DNA from: Minwuia thermotolerans | Lineage (GTDB): Bacteria > Pseudomonadota > Alphaproteobacteria > Minwuiales > Minwuiaceae | Direction: 5' to 3' | Assembly (NCBI GenBank): GCA_021604565.1 | Contig: BQJF01000005.1 | Location: 1-64,000, forward strand | Length of the DNA stretch: 64,000 nt | Part shown: positions 28,988 through 37,743 of the stretch, in pieces | How positions within the stretch are numbered: the stretch's first letter is position 1 | Layout: the number at the start of each line of letters is the position of its first letter | Made by a program: the position numbers and the translations under genes | The notes under the pieces: model-generated | What the model was told of the DNA's origin: nothing | The model's input: only the letters and a program-made list of their open reading frames with translations | Database searches by the model: none

Positions 28988-31066
28988 GTGGTTGCGACCA
29001 CCGCGCGATGGGCGTCTGACATGGCCTTGCCCGAAGATCTCTTCGCAGATGTGACGCTGACCGGGTCGGCCGGCAACGATGTGCTGTGGGGCTATGCGGG
29101 CAACGATGTCGTTTCCGGTGGCGACGGTGATGACCGTCTGCACGGCGCGCGGGGCAATGACACGATCGCGGGCGGTACTGGCAGTGATTTCCTTATCGGT
29201 GGCAGCGGCAGTGACACCTACCTGATCGACCGTGATCTGCGACCGGGCGATCAGTCGATCATCATCGAAACACCAAGCCGCGACACGAACATCATCCTGT
29301 TTCAGGACGGTATCGCGCCGGAAGACCTGTCTTTCAATCGCGTGGGCAAGGACCTCTTCATCGGGATTGCGGAAGGCGGGACGGTCGTTGTTCGGGGACA
29401 GTTCAGCTCGCTGAATGGCGGGATCGACCGTCTGCAGTTCGAGGATGGTTCGTCGCTGGATCTTCGCGGGCCGAATTCGTCGTTGCAAGCACCGCTCGAG
29501 GATACGCCCGCAGGCGGTGACTCCGATGACACTGCGACAGGTGGCGGCTCGGACGACACTGCGTCCGGTGGTGGCGATGATACCCCGGCAGGTGGCGACA
29601 CTGGCGACACATTGACTGGTGGTGGCAATGACACCCCTGCGGGCGGAGGCTCGGACGACACGCTGACGAGCGGAGGCAATGATACTCCGGCAGGTGGCGG
29701 TTCGGACGACACGCTGACGGGCGGTGGCAATGACACTCCGGCAGGTGGAGGCTCTGACGACACACCGACGGGCGGTGGCAATGACACTCCGGCAGGGGGC
29801 GGTTCGGACGACACGCTGACGGGCGGTGGCGATGACACTTCGGCAGGTGGCGGCTCGGACGACACGCTGACGGGCGGAGGCAATGATACTCCGGCGGGCG
29901 GCAGTTCGGACGACACGCTGACGAGCGGAGGCAATGACACTCCGGCGGGCGGCAGCACTGGCGACACGCTGACGGGCGGTGGCGATGACACTCCGGCAGG
30001 TGGCGGTTCGGACGACACGCTGACGGGCGGTGGCGATGATACTCCGGCAGGGGGCGGTTCGGACGACACGCTGACGGGCGGCGGCGATGACACTTCGGCA
30101 GGTGGCGATTCGGACGACACGCTGACGGGCGGTGGCAATGACACTCCGGCGGGTGGCGGCTCGGACGACACGCTGACGGGCGGTGGCAATGACACTCCGG
30201 CGGGTGGCGGCTCGGACGACACGGTGACGGGCGGTGGCGATGACACTCCGGCAGGTGGCGGCACTGACGACACGCTGACAGGTGGTGGCGATGACACTCC
30301 TGCAGGCGGCGCTGGACCCGGAACCGGTGACCCGCTGTCGCCCGTCCTGCGGGGCGACGATGGCCCGGACCGGATGCATGGTGGCATAGGCGATCAGGTG
30401 ATGCATGGCAGGGGGGGCGACGACAGGATCTCCGGTGGAGCCGGGGCGGACACGATCAGTGGCGGTGATGGGATTGACCGGCTGTTCGGCAATGAAGGCG
30501 ATGACCGTCTCAGTGGCGGTGAGGATCGTGACATTGTCTTCGGCGGCCTGGGTGACGATGAACTGAACGGCAATGGCGGCCGGGACAACCTGTTCGGCGA
30601 CGCGGGCGACGATCTGCTCGACGGCGGGGCCAAACTGGATGTCCTGCACGGTGGCGATGGTGCGGATACACTGATTGGCGGCGGCGGCGACGACAAGCTG
30701 TTTGGTGGAGACGGCGACGATGTGCTGATCGCCGACGAAGGTCATGACCGGCTTTCCGGCGGGGCAGGCAACGACCTGTTCGTGCTCGGTCTGCAAGACC
30801 TCGGCGGGCGCATCGATCAGATCACGGACTGGAACGATGGCGACAGCATTGTCGTTCACGGCGTACCTGACGCTGCGGTTCAGGCTTTCAACGCAGGCCA
30901 GATATCGGAGTTCCTGGCTGTGCGACAGGTTGGCGGTGACAGTTTTCTGCAGATTGATCTCGATGGGGCTGGCACCGGGCACAGCCTGGTCAATCTGGTG
31001 CGGATCAGGGAACACACGCTGGATCTGGACGACGTCAGCTTCGACCCCGCATCAGGCCTGTTCTGA
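28988..31066 (+). CDS. RTX-type calcium-binding secreted protein with tandem-repeat linker
   Basis: A 692-residue acidic, Gly/Asp/Thr-rich protein with no classical signal peptide, as expected for type I secretion. N-terminal RTX nonapeptides (about residues 25-75), a beta-roll flanking domain (about 75-170), fourteen 17-residue repeats (204-441), a second RTX array (about 455-600) and a C-terminal domain of serralysin/hemolysin type. No catalytic domain is visible, so it may be an adhesin, surface-layer or matrix protein. No type I transporter genes are nearby. GTG 28988 gives the longest frame; ATG 29021 is an equally possible start. Confidence 0.8.
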   Translation: MVATTARWASDMALPEDLFADVTLTGSAGNDVLWGYAGNDVVSGGDGDDRLHGARGNDTIAGGTGSDFLIGGSGSDTYLIDRDLRPGDQSIIIETPSRDTNIILFQDGIAPEDLSFNRVGKDLFIGIAEGGTVVVRGQFSSLNGGIDRLQFEDGSSLDLRGPNSSLQAPLEDTPAGGDSDDTATGGGSDDTASGGGDDTPAGGDTGDTLTGGGNDTPAGGGSDDTLTSGGNDTPAGGGSDDTLTGGGNDTPAGGGSDDTPTGGGNDTPAGGGSDDTLTGGGDDTSAGGGSDDTLTGGGNDTPAGGSSDDTLTSGGNDTPAGGSTGDTLTGGGDDTPAGGGSDDTLTGGGDDTPAGGGSDDTLTGGGDDTSAGGDSDDTLTGGGNDTPAGGGSDDTLTGGGNDTPAGGGSDDTVTGGGDDTPAGGGTDDTLTGGGDDTPAGGAGPGTGDPLSPVLRGDDGPDRMHGGIGDQVMHGRGGDDRISGGAGADTISGGDGIDRLFGNEGDDRLSGGEDRDIVFGGLGDDELNGNGGRDNLFGDAGDDLLDGGAKLDVLHGGDGADTLIGGGGDDKLFGGDGDDVLIADEGHDRLSGGAGNDLFVLGLQDLGGRIDQITDWNDGDSIVVHGVPDAAVQAFNAGQISEFLAVRQVGGDSFLQIDLDGAGTGHSLVNLVRIREHTLDLDDVSFDPASGLF
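29597..30310 (+). repeat. Fourteen tandem 51-bp repeats inside the RTX gene
   Basis: Fourteen units of exactly 51 bases (17 codons, consensus GSDDTLTGGGNDTPAGG) run without interruption, 714 bases in all. Variation is limited to a few positions (N/D, P/S, G/S, L/P/V). Each unit reads as a degenerate RTX nonapeptide (GGGSDDTLT) plus an 8-residue version (GGGNDTPA), so the block probably grew from RTX repeats. Copy number may vary between strains. Confidence 0.95.
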
Positions 31067-31171
31067 GACTTGACGGCAGGAAGACCAGCCGCCCCGGGGG
31101 GCGACTGGTCTGCAAGGTATCACGTGCGGCTCACGCCGCCGCGTTGGTTTGGCGTGGACAAGCGACCGGTG

Positions 31172-31363
31172 TCAGACCTGTCCGACGGCCTGGGCCTTCG
31201 GGCCGAAGAGCAGCCACAGGATCAGGCCGAGTACCGGCAGCAGCAGGATGGCGACGATCCAGATGACCTTGGAGCCGGTGCTCGCTCCGCTGCCAAATAT
31301 CTTCACGATGGCCCAGATGTCCGCAATCAGGATGATCAGGCCGAGAATGCCAGTGACTTCCAT
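31172..31363 (-). CDS. Small PLDc_N-type two-helix membrane protein
   Basis: A 63-residue protein with two membrane helices (residues about 3-22 and 31-53) separated by a short polar loop, ending LWLLFGPK. This matches the PLDc_N domain (N-terminal segment of cardiolipin synthases), common as free-standing small proteins. AGGAG precedes the ATG by eight bases. It lies in a run with the entericidin-like gene on the same strand. Confidence 0.8.
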   Translation of the reverse strand: MEVTGILGLIILIADIWAIVKIFGSGASTGSKVIWIVAILLLPVLGLILWLLFGPKAQAVGQV

Positions 31364-31410
31364 TTGTTCAACTCCTCTTGTCGTTCAGCTTTCGCGAGGT
31401 GGGGGCGTCG

Positions 31411-31554
31411 TTACTCGGTTGAGTCGTCGACGGCCTCGGCGCTGTCATTGATGTCCTCACCGATGCCGCGGATGGTGTTGTCGCAGGCCGCGAGGCCACC
31501 GATCATCACCGCAAGGGCACCGATCAGGCTCAGGCGTTTCAGGATGTCAGTCAT
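31411..31554 (-). CDS. Entericidin-like small lipoprotein
   Basis: A 47-residue prolipoprotein: signal peptide with lipobox LAAC (C24), then DNTIRGIGEDINDSAEAVDD, the short acidic helix of entericidin A/B-family proteins. The ATG at 31554 has GAGGAGAAG upstream; a longer reading frame starting at 31668 is not supported. Entericidin-like lipoproteins in alphaproteobacteria are commonly linked to envelope stress; that role is inferred. Confidence 0.85.
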   Translation of the reverse strand: MTDILKRLSLIGALAVMIGGLAACDNTIRGIGEDINDSAEAVDDSTE

Positions 31555-31735
31555 GATTCTTCTCCTCGGTGATGCGCTGCAACAGGGCACGTCCCTGTAT
31601 TGCGGCCTTGTAACTTCTTTGCGCCCTGGGGTCCTCAAAAGGCGCATTCGACTTGTTGTCCGGTTCACTTGTGCGTTTCTTGTTGGATTTTTCCAAGATT
31701 TCGTCTTCTGTCACAAGTGATAGAAGAACCGGCAT
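31547..31735 (-). CDS. Possible small hypothetical protein upstream of the entericidin-like gene
   Basis: A 62-codon frame (MPVLLSLVTEDEILEKSNKK...) with GGGAG eight bases before the ATG. Its end overlaps the start of the entericidin-like gene by eight bases, as in coupled pairs. The product is charged and hydrophilic, with no motif I recognise, and base composition is lower in G+C than its neighbours. It may instead be the leader of the lipoprotein mRNA. Confidence 0.4.
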   Translation of the reverse strand: MPVLLSLVTEDEILEKSNKKRTSEPDNKSNAPFEDPRAQRSYKAAIQGRALLQRITEEKNHD

Positions 31736-31956
31736 AAGAAAATCTCCCTTATTTTGTGTTGTCCTTGATATGATGGGAGTGAGCATGAAATCAATTATTT
31801 TCGTATGTGTAGGCTGATGAGCCAATGTATTGGCACTATCTTCTTCAAGATACATGAATTGATGTGGCTCAATCGCTTCCGTTGCCGCCGCAAAATTGGT
31901 CGTTGGAGTGGTTGGAGTAAGTGGCCTATGTTGATGCCTCAATGGAGGTCTGACGT

Positions 31957-32175
31957 ATGCCTGAGAACGTGCCGCCGAAGCGCACCGAGAAACTGCAGCT
32001 GATGCTGGACGATCTTGAGATGGAGGCGATCGACGACTGGCGGTTCCGCCATCGCATGCCGTCGCGCGCCGCCGCGATCCGGGAGCTGATCCGTCGCGGC
32101 CTGGCTGCGGTGGATGTCGAGGAACCGACAGCGGACAAGACCTCGACCGAGTTTCGCGTCGTCGAACCGGACTGA
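31957..32175 (+). CDS. Small ribbon-helix-helix protein (CopG/Arc-like)
   Basis: A 72-residue protein with a strand (EKLQLMLD) followed by two helices around the turn HRMPSRAAAIRELIRRGL, the ribbon-helix-helix DNA-binding pattern. GGAGG is at 31944-31948. No toxin gene is adjacent. The 221-base gap upstream (31736-31956) is A/T-rich and probably carries promoters in both directions for this gene and the minus-strand small genes. Confidence 0.7.
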   Translation: MPENVPPKRTEKLQLMLDDLEMEAIDDWRFRHRMPSRAAAIRELIRRGLAAVDVEEPTADKTSTEFRVVEPD

Positions 32176-32283
32176 TCCGGCGCTTCCTCTTCGCAGGGCG
32201 ATCATGACAGCGGATCGAATGGCTTTTCGTCTCCCCGCATTGCTGCAAGACTGAGACAAGCAGGAAAATGGGGAGGAAGACGG

Positions 32284-33354
32284 ATGCCGACAATCGCGGC
32301 TGAGAAGCTTGAGGGATTTGTGGCCGAGATCGCCCGTGCAGGCGGGTCCAGCGACGCGGAGGCCGGCAAGATCGGTCACCAGCTTGTCGGTGCCAACCTG
32401 CGTGGCCATGACAGCCACGGCATCGGCATGATGCCGGCCTATGTCAACGCGTTGCAGTTCGGCAAGCTGAAACCCAACCAGCACGTCAGTGTGGTTCGTG
32501 ATGATGGCGCGATCCTGCAACTGGACGGCAATGCCGGTTACGGGCAGGTCATTGGTGAGGAAGCGATGGAGAAGGGCATTGCCGTTGCCAAGGCGCAGGG
32601 GCTCTGTCTGATGAGCCTGCGCAACAGTCATCACCTGGGGCGCATCGGTGCCTGGGGCGAGCAGGCAACGGATGAGGGGCTGATCTCCATCCACTGGGTC
32701 AATGCCATAACGCGGATGCCGCTGGTCGCACCACATGGCGGCTCCGATGCCCGCTTCACCACCAATCCCTACTGCACGGCGGTGCCTGCCACGCCCGGTC
32801 ACCCGCGCATGGTGCTGGACATGGCGACGACGAAGGTTGCAATGGGCAAGGTGCGTGTGGCGCACAACAAGGGTGTGGAACTGCCGCCGGATTGCCTGAT
32901 CGATCCCGATGGCAATCGCACGCTGAACCCGTCTGTCATGTTCGACGAACCACGCGGCGCGATGCTGGCGATGGGGGAGCACAAGGGCTATGGCCTGGCA
33001 CTGGTCTGCGAAGTGCTGGCCGGTGCGCTCTCGGGCGGAGGTTCCTTCCTGCCGGAACGCTCCGACGGGCATTCCATCATCAACAACATGCTGACCATCC
33101 TGGTCGATCCGGACCGGCTGACCGATCGTACCGCGCTGATGAGCGAACTCGACGGTTTCATAAGCTACGTGAAGCAGTCACCGCCTGCACCGGGTGTCGA
33201 GGAGGTCATGATTCCAGGCGACCCGGAACGCAAGTCGATGGCCGAGCGCCTGGCGAACGGCGTGCCCGTCGACGACACGACGTGGGAGGAGATGGTGCAG
33301 GCCGCCGTTCAGGTCGGCATGGACGAGGGCAAGGCCCGCGCCTGGGCCGAATAG
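32284..33354 (+). CDS. Ldh-family NAD(P)-dependent hydroxycarboxylate dehydrogenase
   Basis: A 356-residue member of the malate/L-lactate dehydrogenase family (YbiC-like), with the conserved RGHDSHGIGMMP, NSHHLGRIGAWGE and DMATTKVAMGK blocks. Substrates in the family include malate, lactate, ureidoglycolate, sulfolactate and others, so the exact one is not known. GGGGAGGAAG precedes ATG 32284. An SDR follows after 35 bases, probably in one operon. Confidence 0.85.
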   Translation: MPTIAAEKLEGFVAEIARAGGSSDAEAGKIGHQLVGANLRGHDSHGIGMMPAYVNALQFGKLKPNQHVSVVRDDGAILQLDGNAGYGQVIGEEAMEKGIAVAKAQGLCLMSLRNSHHLGRIGAWGEQATDEGLISIHWVNAITRMPLVAPHGGSDARFTTNPYCTAVPATPGHPRMVLDMATTKVAMGKVRVAHNKGVELPPDCLIDPDGNRTLNPSVMFDEPRGAMLAMGEHKGYGLALVCEVLAGALSGGGSFLPERSDGHSIINNMLTILVDPDRLTDRTALMSELDGFISYVKQSPPAPGVEEVMIPGDPERKSMAERLANGVPVDDTTWEEMVQAAVQVGMDEGKARAWAE

Positions 33355-33389
33355 ACAGGACCGATTGGATAGCAAGGGGAGGGCCGGGC

Positions 33390-34166
33390 ATGTTCAGGCT
33401 TGGACTGGAAGACAAGGTTGCGGTCATCACCGGTGGCAGTGACGGGCTTGGTCGCGCCAGCGCGGCGCTGCTGGCGGCGGAAGGGGCGAAGGTGGTCATC
33501 TGTGGTCGCCGCAAGGATCATGTGGAGACCGTGGCGAAGGAACTCTCGGCGCAAGGCGGCGGCTCCGTGCTGGGCGTGCAGGCTGATGTCACGAAGCTGG
33601 CCGACTGCGAGACGCTGGTGTCCCGCACGGTCGAGGCCTTTGGCGGCATCGACATCCTGGTCAACAATGCAGGCGCGTCGGCTGCCCACAGGCTGCAGGA
33701 TCTGGATGATGCGGCCTGGCAGGCGGATTTCGACCTGAAGATCATGGGCGCGGTGCGGATGTGCCGTCTGGCGATCCCGCACATCAGGGCACGCGGCGCG
33801 GGCTCCATCATCAATGCCTCCATCGGCGGCGGCAAGACGCCCCGGGCGGGACAATTGCCCACATCGCTGTCGCGTGCGGCCGGTCTGAACCTGACGAAGT
33901 CGCTGTCTGATGAACTGGCGGGCGACAACATTCGTGTCAACGCCATCTGCATCGGCCTGCTGAAGAGCGCCCAGTGGGACCGCCGGGCCACCGCCGATAC
34001 ACCGGTCGAGACGCTGTACGAGAACATGTCATCGCGCATCCCGCTCGGACGGGTCGGTGAGGCAGAGGAATATGCGGACCTGGTCGCCTTCCTGGCGTCC
34101 GAGCGTTCCAGCTATATCACCGGGACCGCAATCAACATCGATGGCGGCATGTGCGCGGCGTTGTAG
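33390..34166 (+). CDS. SDR-family protein with non-canonical active site
   Basis: A 258-residue Rossmann-fold protein with the cofactor motif GGSDGLG and NNAG. Where classical SDRs have YxxxK, this one reads TSLSR: T158 replaces the catalytic Tyr and R162 the Lys; the Ser (NASIGG) is kept. Ending INIDGGMCAAL is typical of FabG-like SDRs. It may catalyse without the Tyr, act as a partner to the upstream Ldh-type enzyme, or be a non-enzymatic binder. ATG 33390 follows GGGGAGGG. Confidence 0.85.
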   Translation: MFRLGLEDKVAVITGGSDGLGRASAALLAAEGAKVVICGRRKDHVETVAKELSAQGGGSVLGVQADVTKLADCETLVSRTVEAFGGIDILVNNAGASAAHRLQDLDDAAWQADFDLKIMGAVRMCRLAIPHIRARGAGSIINASIGGGKTPRAGQLPTSLSRAAGLNLTKSLSDELAGDNIRVNAICIGLLKSAQWDRRATADTPVETLYENMSSRIPLGRVGEAEEYADLVAFLASERSSYITGTAINIDGGMCAAL

Positions 34167-34219
34167 ATCGATCCGCAATCTGACTGCGGGCTGGTGCCGT
34201 AATCAAACAGCGCAACGAT

Positions 34220-35263
34220 CTACGCGTCGATCACCAGGACGGTGATGAACAGGGAAACGATGATCAGCACGCTTGCTCCGATGGCCTGTTGCAGCCTGCG
34301 GCGTGACCGATAGATCTTCGGGCCATCACCTGAACGACTGCCGGAGCGACTGTGGGAGCGTCGGCGTCTGTGATGCTTCGCGGGCGGGTCTGTCAGCAGA
34401 GGATCCGGACCCTTCTGGCTGGCCAGCGGTTTCATCTGCGTCCGCATTTCCGCAACCATGGCTTCGATTTTCTCCGGCGTCGGTGTCAGAGCGGGTTCGT
34501 GGCGCATGATCAGTTCCGCAGCCGCGCGAAGGTAGTTCTCGCTGGCGTCGGCATTGGGGCGGGTGAAGAAGACCGGGGTCCGGTCACCGCTGGCTTCATC
34601 GAGTGCGTTCGAATGCGGTATCTCGGCCACCAGCACGGCATCGCCGTGGGTCTGGCGGACCTGCAGCGCACGCTTCATTTTCGCCGGTGCCCAGTTCTGG
34701 GCCATGGTGATCAGCATCATGGGTCTGTCGATGCGGGTCTGACCGGCATCGTTCAGCCGCTCGATGGTTGACGTCAGGCGCGCCATGCCGTCCAGGGCAA
34801 ACTGCTCCGGCGGGACCGGAACAAGGACCGTGTCCGCGGCAACGAGGGCGCTGACAGAGAGGATGCCGAGTGACGGCGGACAGTCCAGGAAGATCCAGTC
34901 GAAGCTGTCGGCCAGAGTGGCGATGACGGGGCGCAACCGGTGCAGCCGGTCGGTCTCCCCGGAAAGTTCCAGTTCCACGCCCGCCATTTCGAGCGAAGAG
35001 GCAAGCACCGAGAGATGCGGTATGGCCGTCGCCTGGGGCCAGCGCGGCGAAACATCGTCGCTATTGACCAGCGCGTGATAGCTGCCCGGCTGTTCCACCG
35101 ATGCCTCGGGGATTCCGAGTGCGGTTGTCGCATTGGCCTGGGAGTCGAGATCGATCAGAAGCACGCGCCGACCTGTCAGCGCCGTCGCGACCGCCAGGTG
35201 CAACGCTGTCGTTGTCTTGCCGACGCCGCCCTTCTGGTTCGACACCGCAACAGTGATTGCCAT
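34220..35263 (-). CDS. ParA-family ATPase with C-terminal membrane anchor
   Basis: A 347-residue protein. Residues 1-255 are a ParA/Soj ATPase: deviant Walker A KGGVGKTT (11-18, with the signature Lys), DLDSQANAT, and DCPPSLGILS. A basic linker (KHHRRRRSHSRSGSRS) leads to a single hydrophobic helix, ASVLIIVSLFITVLVI, at the extreme C-terminus, predicting a tail-anchored protein. There is no parB or parS nearby, so it is an orphan ParA of the kind that positions protein or membrane cargo. ATG 35263 (MAITVAVSNQKGG) is preferred to an upstream start at 35296. Confidence 0.85.
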   Translation of the reverse strand: MAITVAVSNQKGGVGKTTTALHLAVATALTGRRVLLIDLDSQANATTALGIPEASVEQPGSYHALVNSDDVSPRWPQATAIPHLSVLASSLEMAGVELELSGETDRLHRLRPVIATLADSFDWIFLDCPPSLGILSVSALVAADTVLVPVPPEQFALDGMARLTSTIERLNDAGQTRIDRPMMLITMAQNWAPAKMKRALQVRQTHGDAVLVAEIPHSNALDEASGDRTPVFFTRPNADASENYLRAAAELIMRHEPALTPTPEKIEAMVAEMRTQMKPLASQKGPDPLLTDPPAKHHRRRRSHSRSGSRSGDGPKIYRSRRRLQQAIGASVLIIVSLFITVLVIDA

Positions 35264-35438
35264 GAAGCATTCCCCCGCCTGCTTCTGAGCCAACAATTCG
35301 GTCGGCCCGATTATTCATTCCTGCCTCGAGACGAGAGCAAGCTTCCTGCCAGCAAATTCTGGAATTGCGCGAATGCGGGCGTGTCAGCAGATTGCCGTCA
35401 TTCAGGCATTTGATCGATTCACCATGAAAGACAGGCAG

Positions 35439-36725
35439 TTAGATCAAGTCGAGTGCCTGCGCCAGGTCCGCAATGATGTCATCGACCGTCTCGATACCGA
35501 TGGACAATCGTACCACATCGGGTCCGGCGCCCGCAGCAATCTGCTGCTCGACCGTCAATTGGCGGTGCGTTGTGGATGCCGGGTGCAGAATGAGACTGCG
35601 CGTGTCGCCGATGTTGGCGAGGTGAGAGAGGATGTTCACACCCTCCACCACCTTCACGCCGGAGTCGAAGCCGCCGCGCACGCCGAACGTGAAGACCGCG
35701 CCCGCGCCCTTCGGCAGGTACTTCTGCTGCAGCGCGTGATAGCGATTGCCCTCCAGCCCGGAATGGGAGACCCAGGTGACGGCAGGATGCTGATCCAGGA
35801 AGCGGGCGACGGCGAGTGCGTTCGCAGTATGGCGTTCCATCCGCAGCGGCAGGGTTTCCGCGCCGGTCAGGATCATGAAGGCGTTGAACGGCGAAAGTGC
35901 GGGGCCGAGGTCGCGCAGCGCCACCGCCCGCCCATAGGCCGTCAGCGCAAATCGCCCGAAGGTCTCGTAGAAGTTCAGTCCGTGATAGGCCGGGCAGGGG
36001 GCTGCGATTGCCGGGAAACGACCGTCGGCCGCCCAGTTGAACTCCCCGCTCTCGACGATCACGCCGCCGAGGGAATTGCCGTGGCCGCCGAGGAACTTGG
36101 TTGCCGAATGAACGACGACATCCGCACCCCATTCGAACGGTCGGCAGCCCCAGGGGGTGGCACAGGTATTGTCGACGATCAGCGGAATGCCGGCCTGCTC
36201 CGCGATCCTGGCGAAGACCTCGATATCGGCGACGACACCGCCCGGATTGGACAGGCTCTCGATGAATATGGCCCTGGTCCGGTCGTTGATCGCGGCGCGA
36301 AAGCTCTCCGGGTCGTCCGGATCGCAGAAGGTGCAGGACCAGCCCATCTTCTGGAAACTGACGCCGAACTGGGTGATCGATCCGCCATACAGCTTGGTGG
36401 AGGCAATGAAATTGTCGCCTGATTCCATCAGCGCGAACATCAGAATCATCTGTGCGGCATGGCCCGATGCGACGGCCAGCCCGGCCGCGCCCCCTTCCAG
36501 CGTCGCAACCCTTTCCTCCAGCACCGAAACCGTTGGGTTTGTCAGGCGGGAGTACATGTTGCCGAAGGACTGCAGGTTGAACAGGCTGGCGGCCTGATCC
36601 ACATCCTCGAAGACGTAGGAGGATGTCTGGTAGATCGGCGTGATGCGCGCGCCTGTCACCGGATCCGGGGACGCCCCGGCATGGATGGCCTGGGTTTCGA
36701 AGCCATATGTTTCACGCGTGCTCAT
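35439..36725 (-). CDS. metY: O-acetylhomoserine aminocarboxypropyltransferase (sulfhydrylase)
   Basis: PLP enzyme that makes homocysteine from O-acetylhomoserine and sulfide. The 428-residue length, GFETQAIHAGASPDPVTGAR opening and PLP lysine in HSATKFLGGHG (SATK) fit MetY more than the shorter MetB. The gene is alone on the minus strand, 151 bases from the panB start. Confidence 0.88.
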   Translation of the reverse strand: MSTRETYGFETQAIHAGASPDPVTGARITPIYQTSSYVFEDVDQAASLFNLQSFGNMYSRLTNPTVSVLEERVATLEGGAAGLAVASGHAAQMILMFALMESGDNFIASTKLYGGSITQFGVSFQKMGWSCTFCDPDDPESFRAAINDRTRAIFIESLSNPGGVVADIEVFARIAEQAGIPLIVDNTCATPWGCRPFEWGADVVVHSATKFLGGHGNSLGGVIVESGEFNWAADGRFPAIAAPCPAYHGLNFYETFGRFALTAYGRAVALRDLGPALSPFNAFMILTGAETLPLRMERHTANALAVARFLDQHPAVTWVSHSGLEGNRYHALQQKYLPKGAGAVFTFGVRGGFDSGVKVVEGVNILSHLANIGDTRSLILHPASTTHRQLTVEQQIAAGAGPDVVRLSIGIETVDDIIADLAQALDLI

Positions 36726-36876
36726 GGGGCGTCATTTCCGTTTCGCTGGATCATTCGGTTCCCTTCAAGGTAGCCCCACCCGGTCCTGCTCTCCAAGTGC
36801 GTCCGGCAACTGTTTCTTGATCGATGCCCGATCCATGGGCAGGGTCGAGGCCATTCCTTCGGTAAAGGAGCGACTG

Positions 36877-37743
36877 ATGTCGATACCTGAGGCAAAGACA
36901 CGACTGACGATACCGGAGCTTGCCATCAGGAAGCGCAAGGGTGAGCGCCTGGCGATGGTCGCGGTCGGTGAGTACCTGTCTGCCCAATGGGCCGAACGCG
37001 GCGGGGTCGATATCATTGGCGTCGGTGACAGCCTTGGCATGACCCTCTACGGACACGACACCACCTTGCCCATGACAGTCGAGCAGATGATCGCCCATAC
37101 ACAGGCTGTCAGGCGCGGTGCGCCGAATACCTTCTGTCTGGTCTCAATGCCATATGGTTCCTACGCGACAGAAGAGATCGCGGTCACCAATGCTGTCAGG
37201 ATGATGAAGGAATCCGGCGCCGATGCCCTGAAGATGCAGGGCGGGCGGGAGATGTTCGGCATCATCAGGGCGATCGCTGATGCCGGTGTGCCCATCATGA
37301 GCCATGTCGGCCTGTGTCCGCATTTCGTGCATCGGCTTGGCGGGTTCCGGATGCAGGGACGTACCGCGGATGAGGCGCTGAAGATCATCGACAATGCCCG
37401 TGCCATCGAGGAGGCCGGTGCCATTGGTCTGGAGATCGAAGCGGTGCCCTACCTGGTCGGCAAGGCAGTGGATGAGGCGGTCGATATCTTCACCTTCTCC
37501 ATTGGTGCGGGTGGTGCCGGCACCTGTCAGTTGCTGAACGGTTATGACCTGATCGGTGGGTTCGATACATTCAGGCCGAAGTTTGCCAAGCGCTATGGCA
37601 ATGTGGCCGAGGTCGCCGCGAACGCGTTTCTGGCCTATGCGGACGATGTTCGTTCGGGAGCCTTTCCGGATGAGGAACATACGTACAAGATGAACGGTGC
37701 CGAGGCGGAGAAACTGCGCGAAGTTCTGGAGGCAGGCAAGTGA
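36877..37743 (+). CDS. panB: 3-methyl-2-oxobutanoate hydroxymethyltransferase
   Basis: First committed step of pantothenate synthesis, forming ketopantoate. The 288-residue protein has the VGDSLGMTLYGHDTTLPMT signature and the KMQGG and SHVGLCPHFVHRLGGF blocks. ATG 36877 with AAAGGAG six bases upstream is chosen over a much longer upstream frame that overlaps metY. No panC or panE is adjacent. Overlaps the next gene (GTGA). Confidence 0.92.
   Translation: MSIPEAKTRLTIPELAIRKRKGERLAMVAVGEYLSAQWAERGGVDIIGVGDSLGMTLYGHDTTLPMTVEQMIAHTQAVRRGAPNTFCLVSMPYGSYATEEIAVTNAVRMMKESGADALKMQGGREMFGIIRAIADAGVPIMSHVGLCPHFVHRLGGFRMQGRTADEALKIIDNARAIEEAGAIGLEIEAVPYLVGKAVDEAVDIFTFSIGAGGAGTCQLLNGYDLIGGFDTFRPKFAKRYGNVAEVAANAFLAYADDVRSGAFPDEEHTYKMNGAEAEKLREVLEAGK

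Noticed and set aside
28979-31015. 678-codon antisense frame opposite the RTX gene with repeated ATCRSVIATARQRVV-like units
   Set aside because: It is the reverse reading of the 51-bp tandem repeats, which contain no stops in that frame. The sense strand has the RTX motifs and typical composition. A second antisense frame at 29302-30387 has the same cause.
31547-32293. 248-codon minus-strand frame starting at 32293
   Set aside because: The N-terminal part is antisense to the ribbon-helix-helix gene. Only the last 62 codons have a ribosome-binding site and are listed as a possible small gene.
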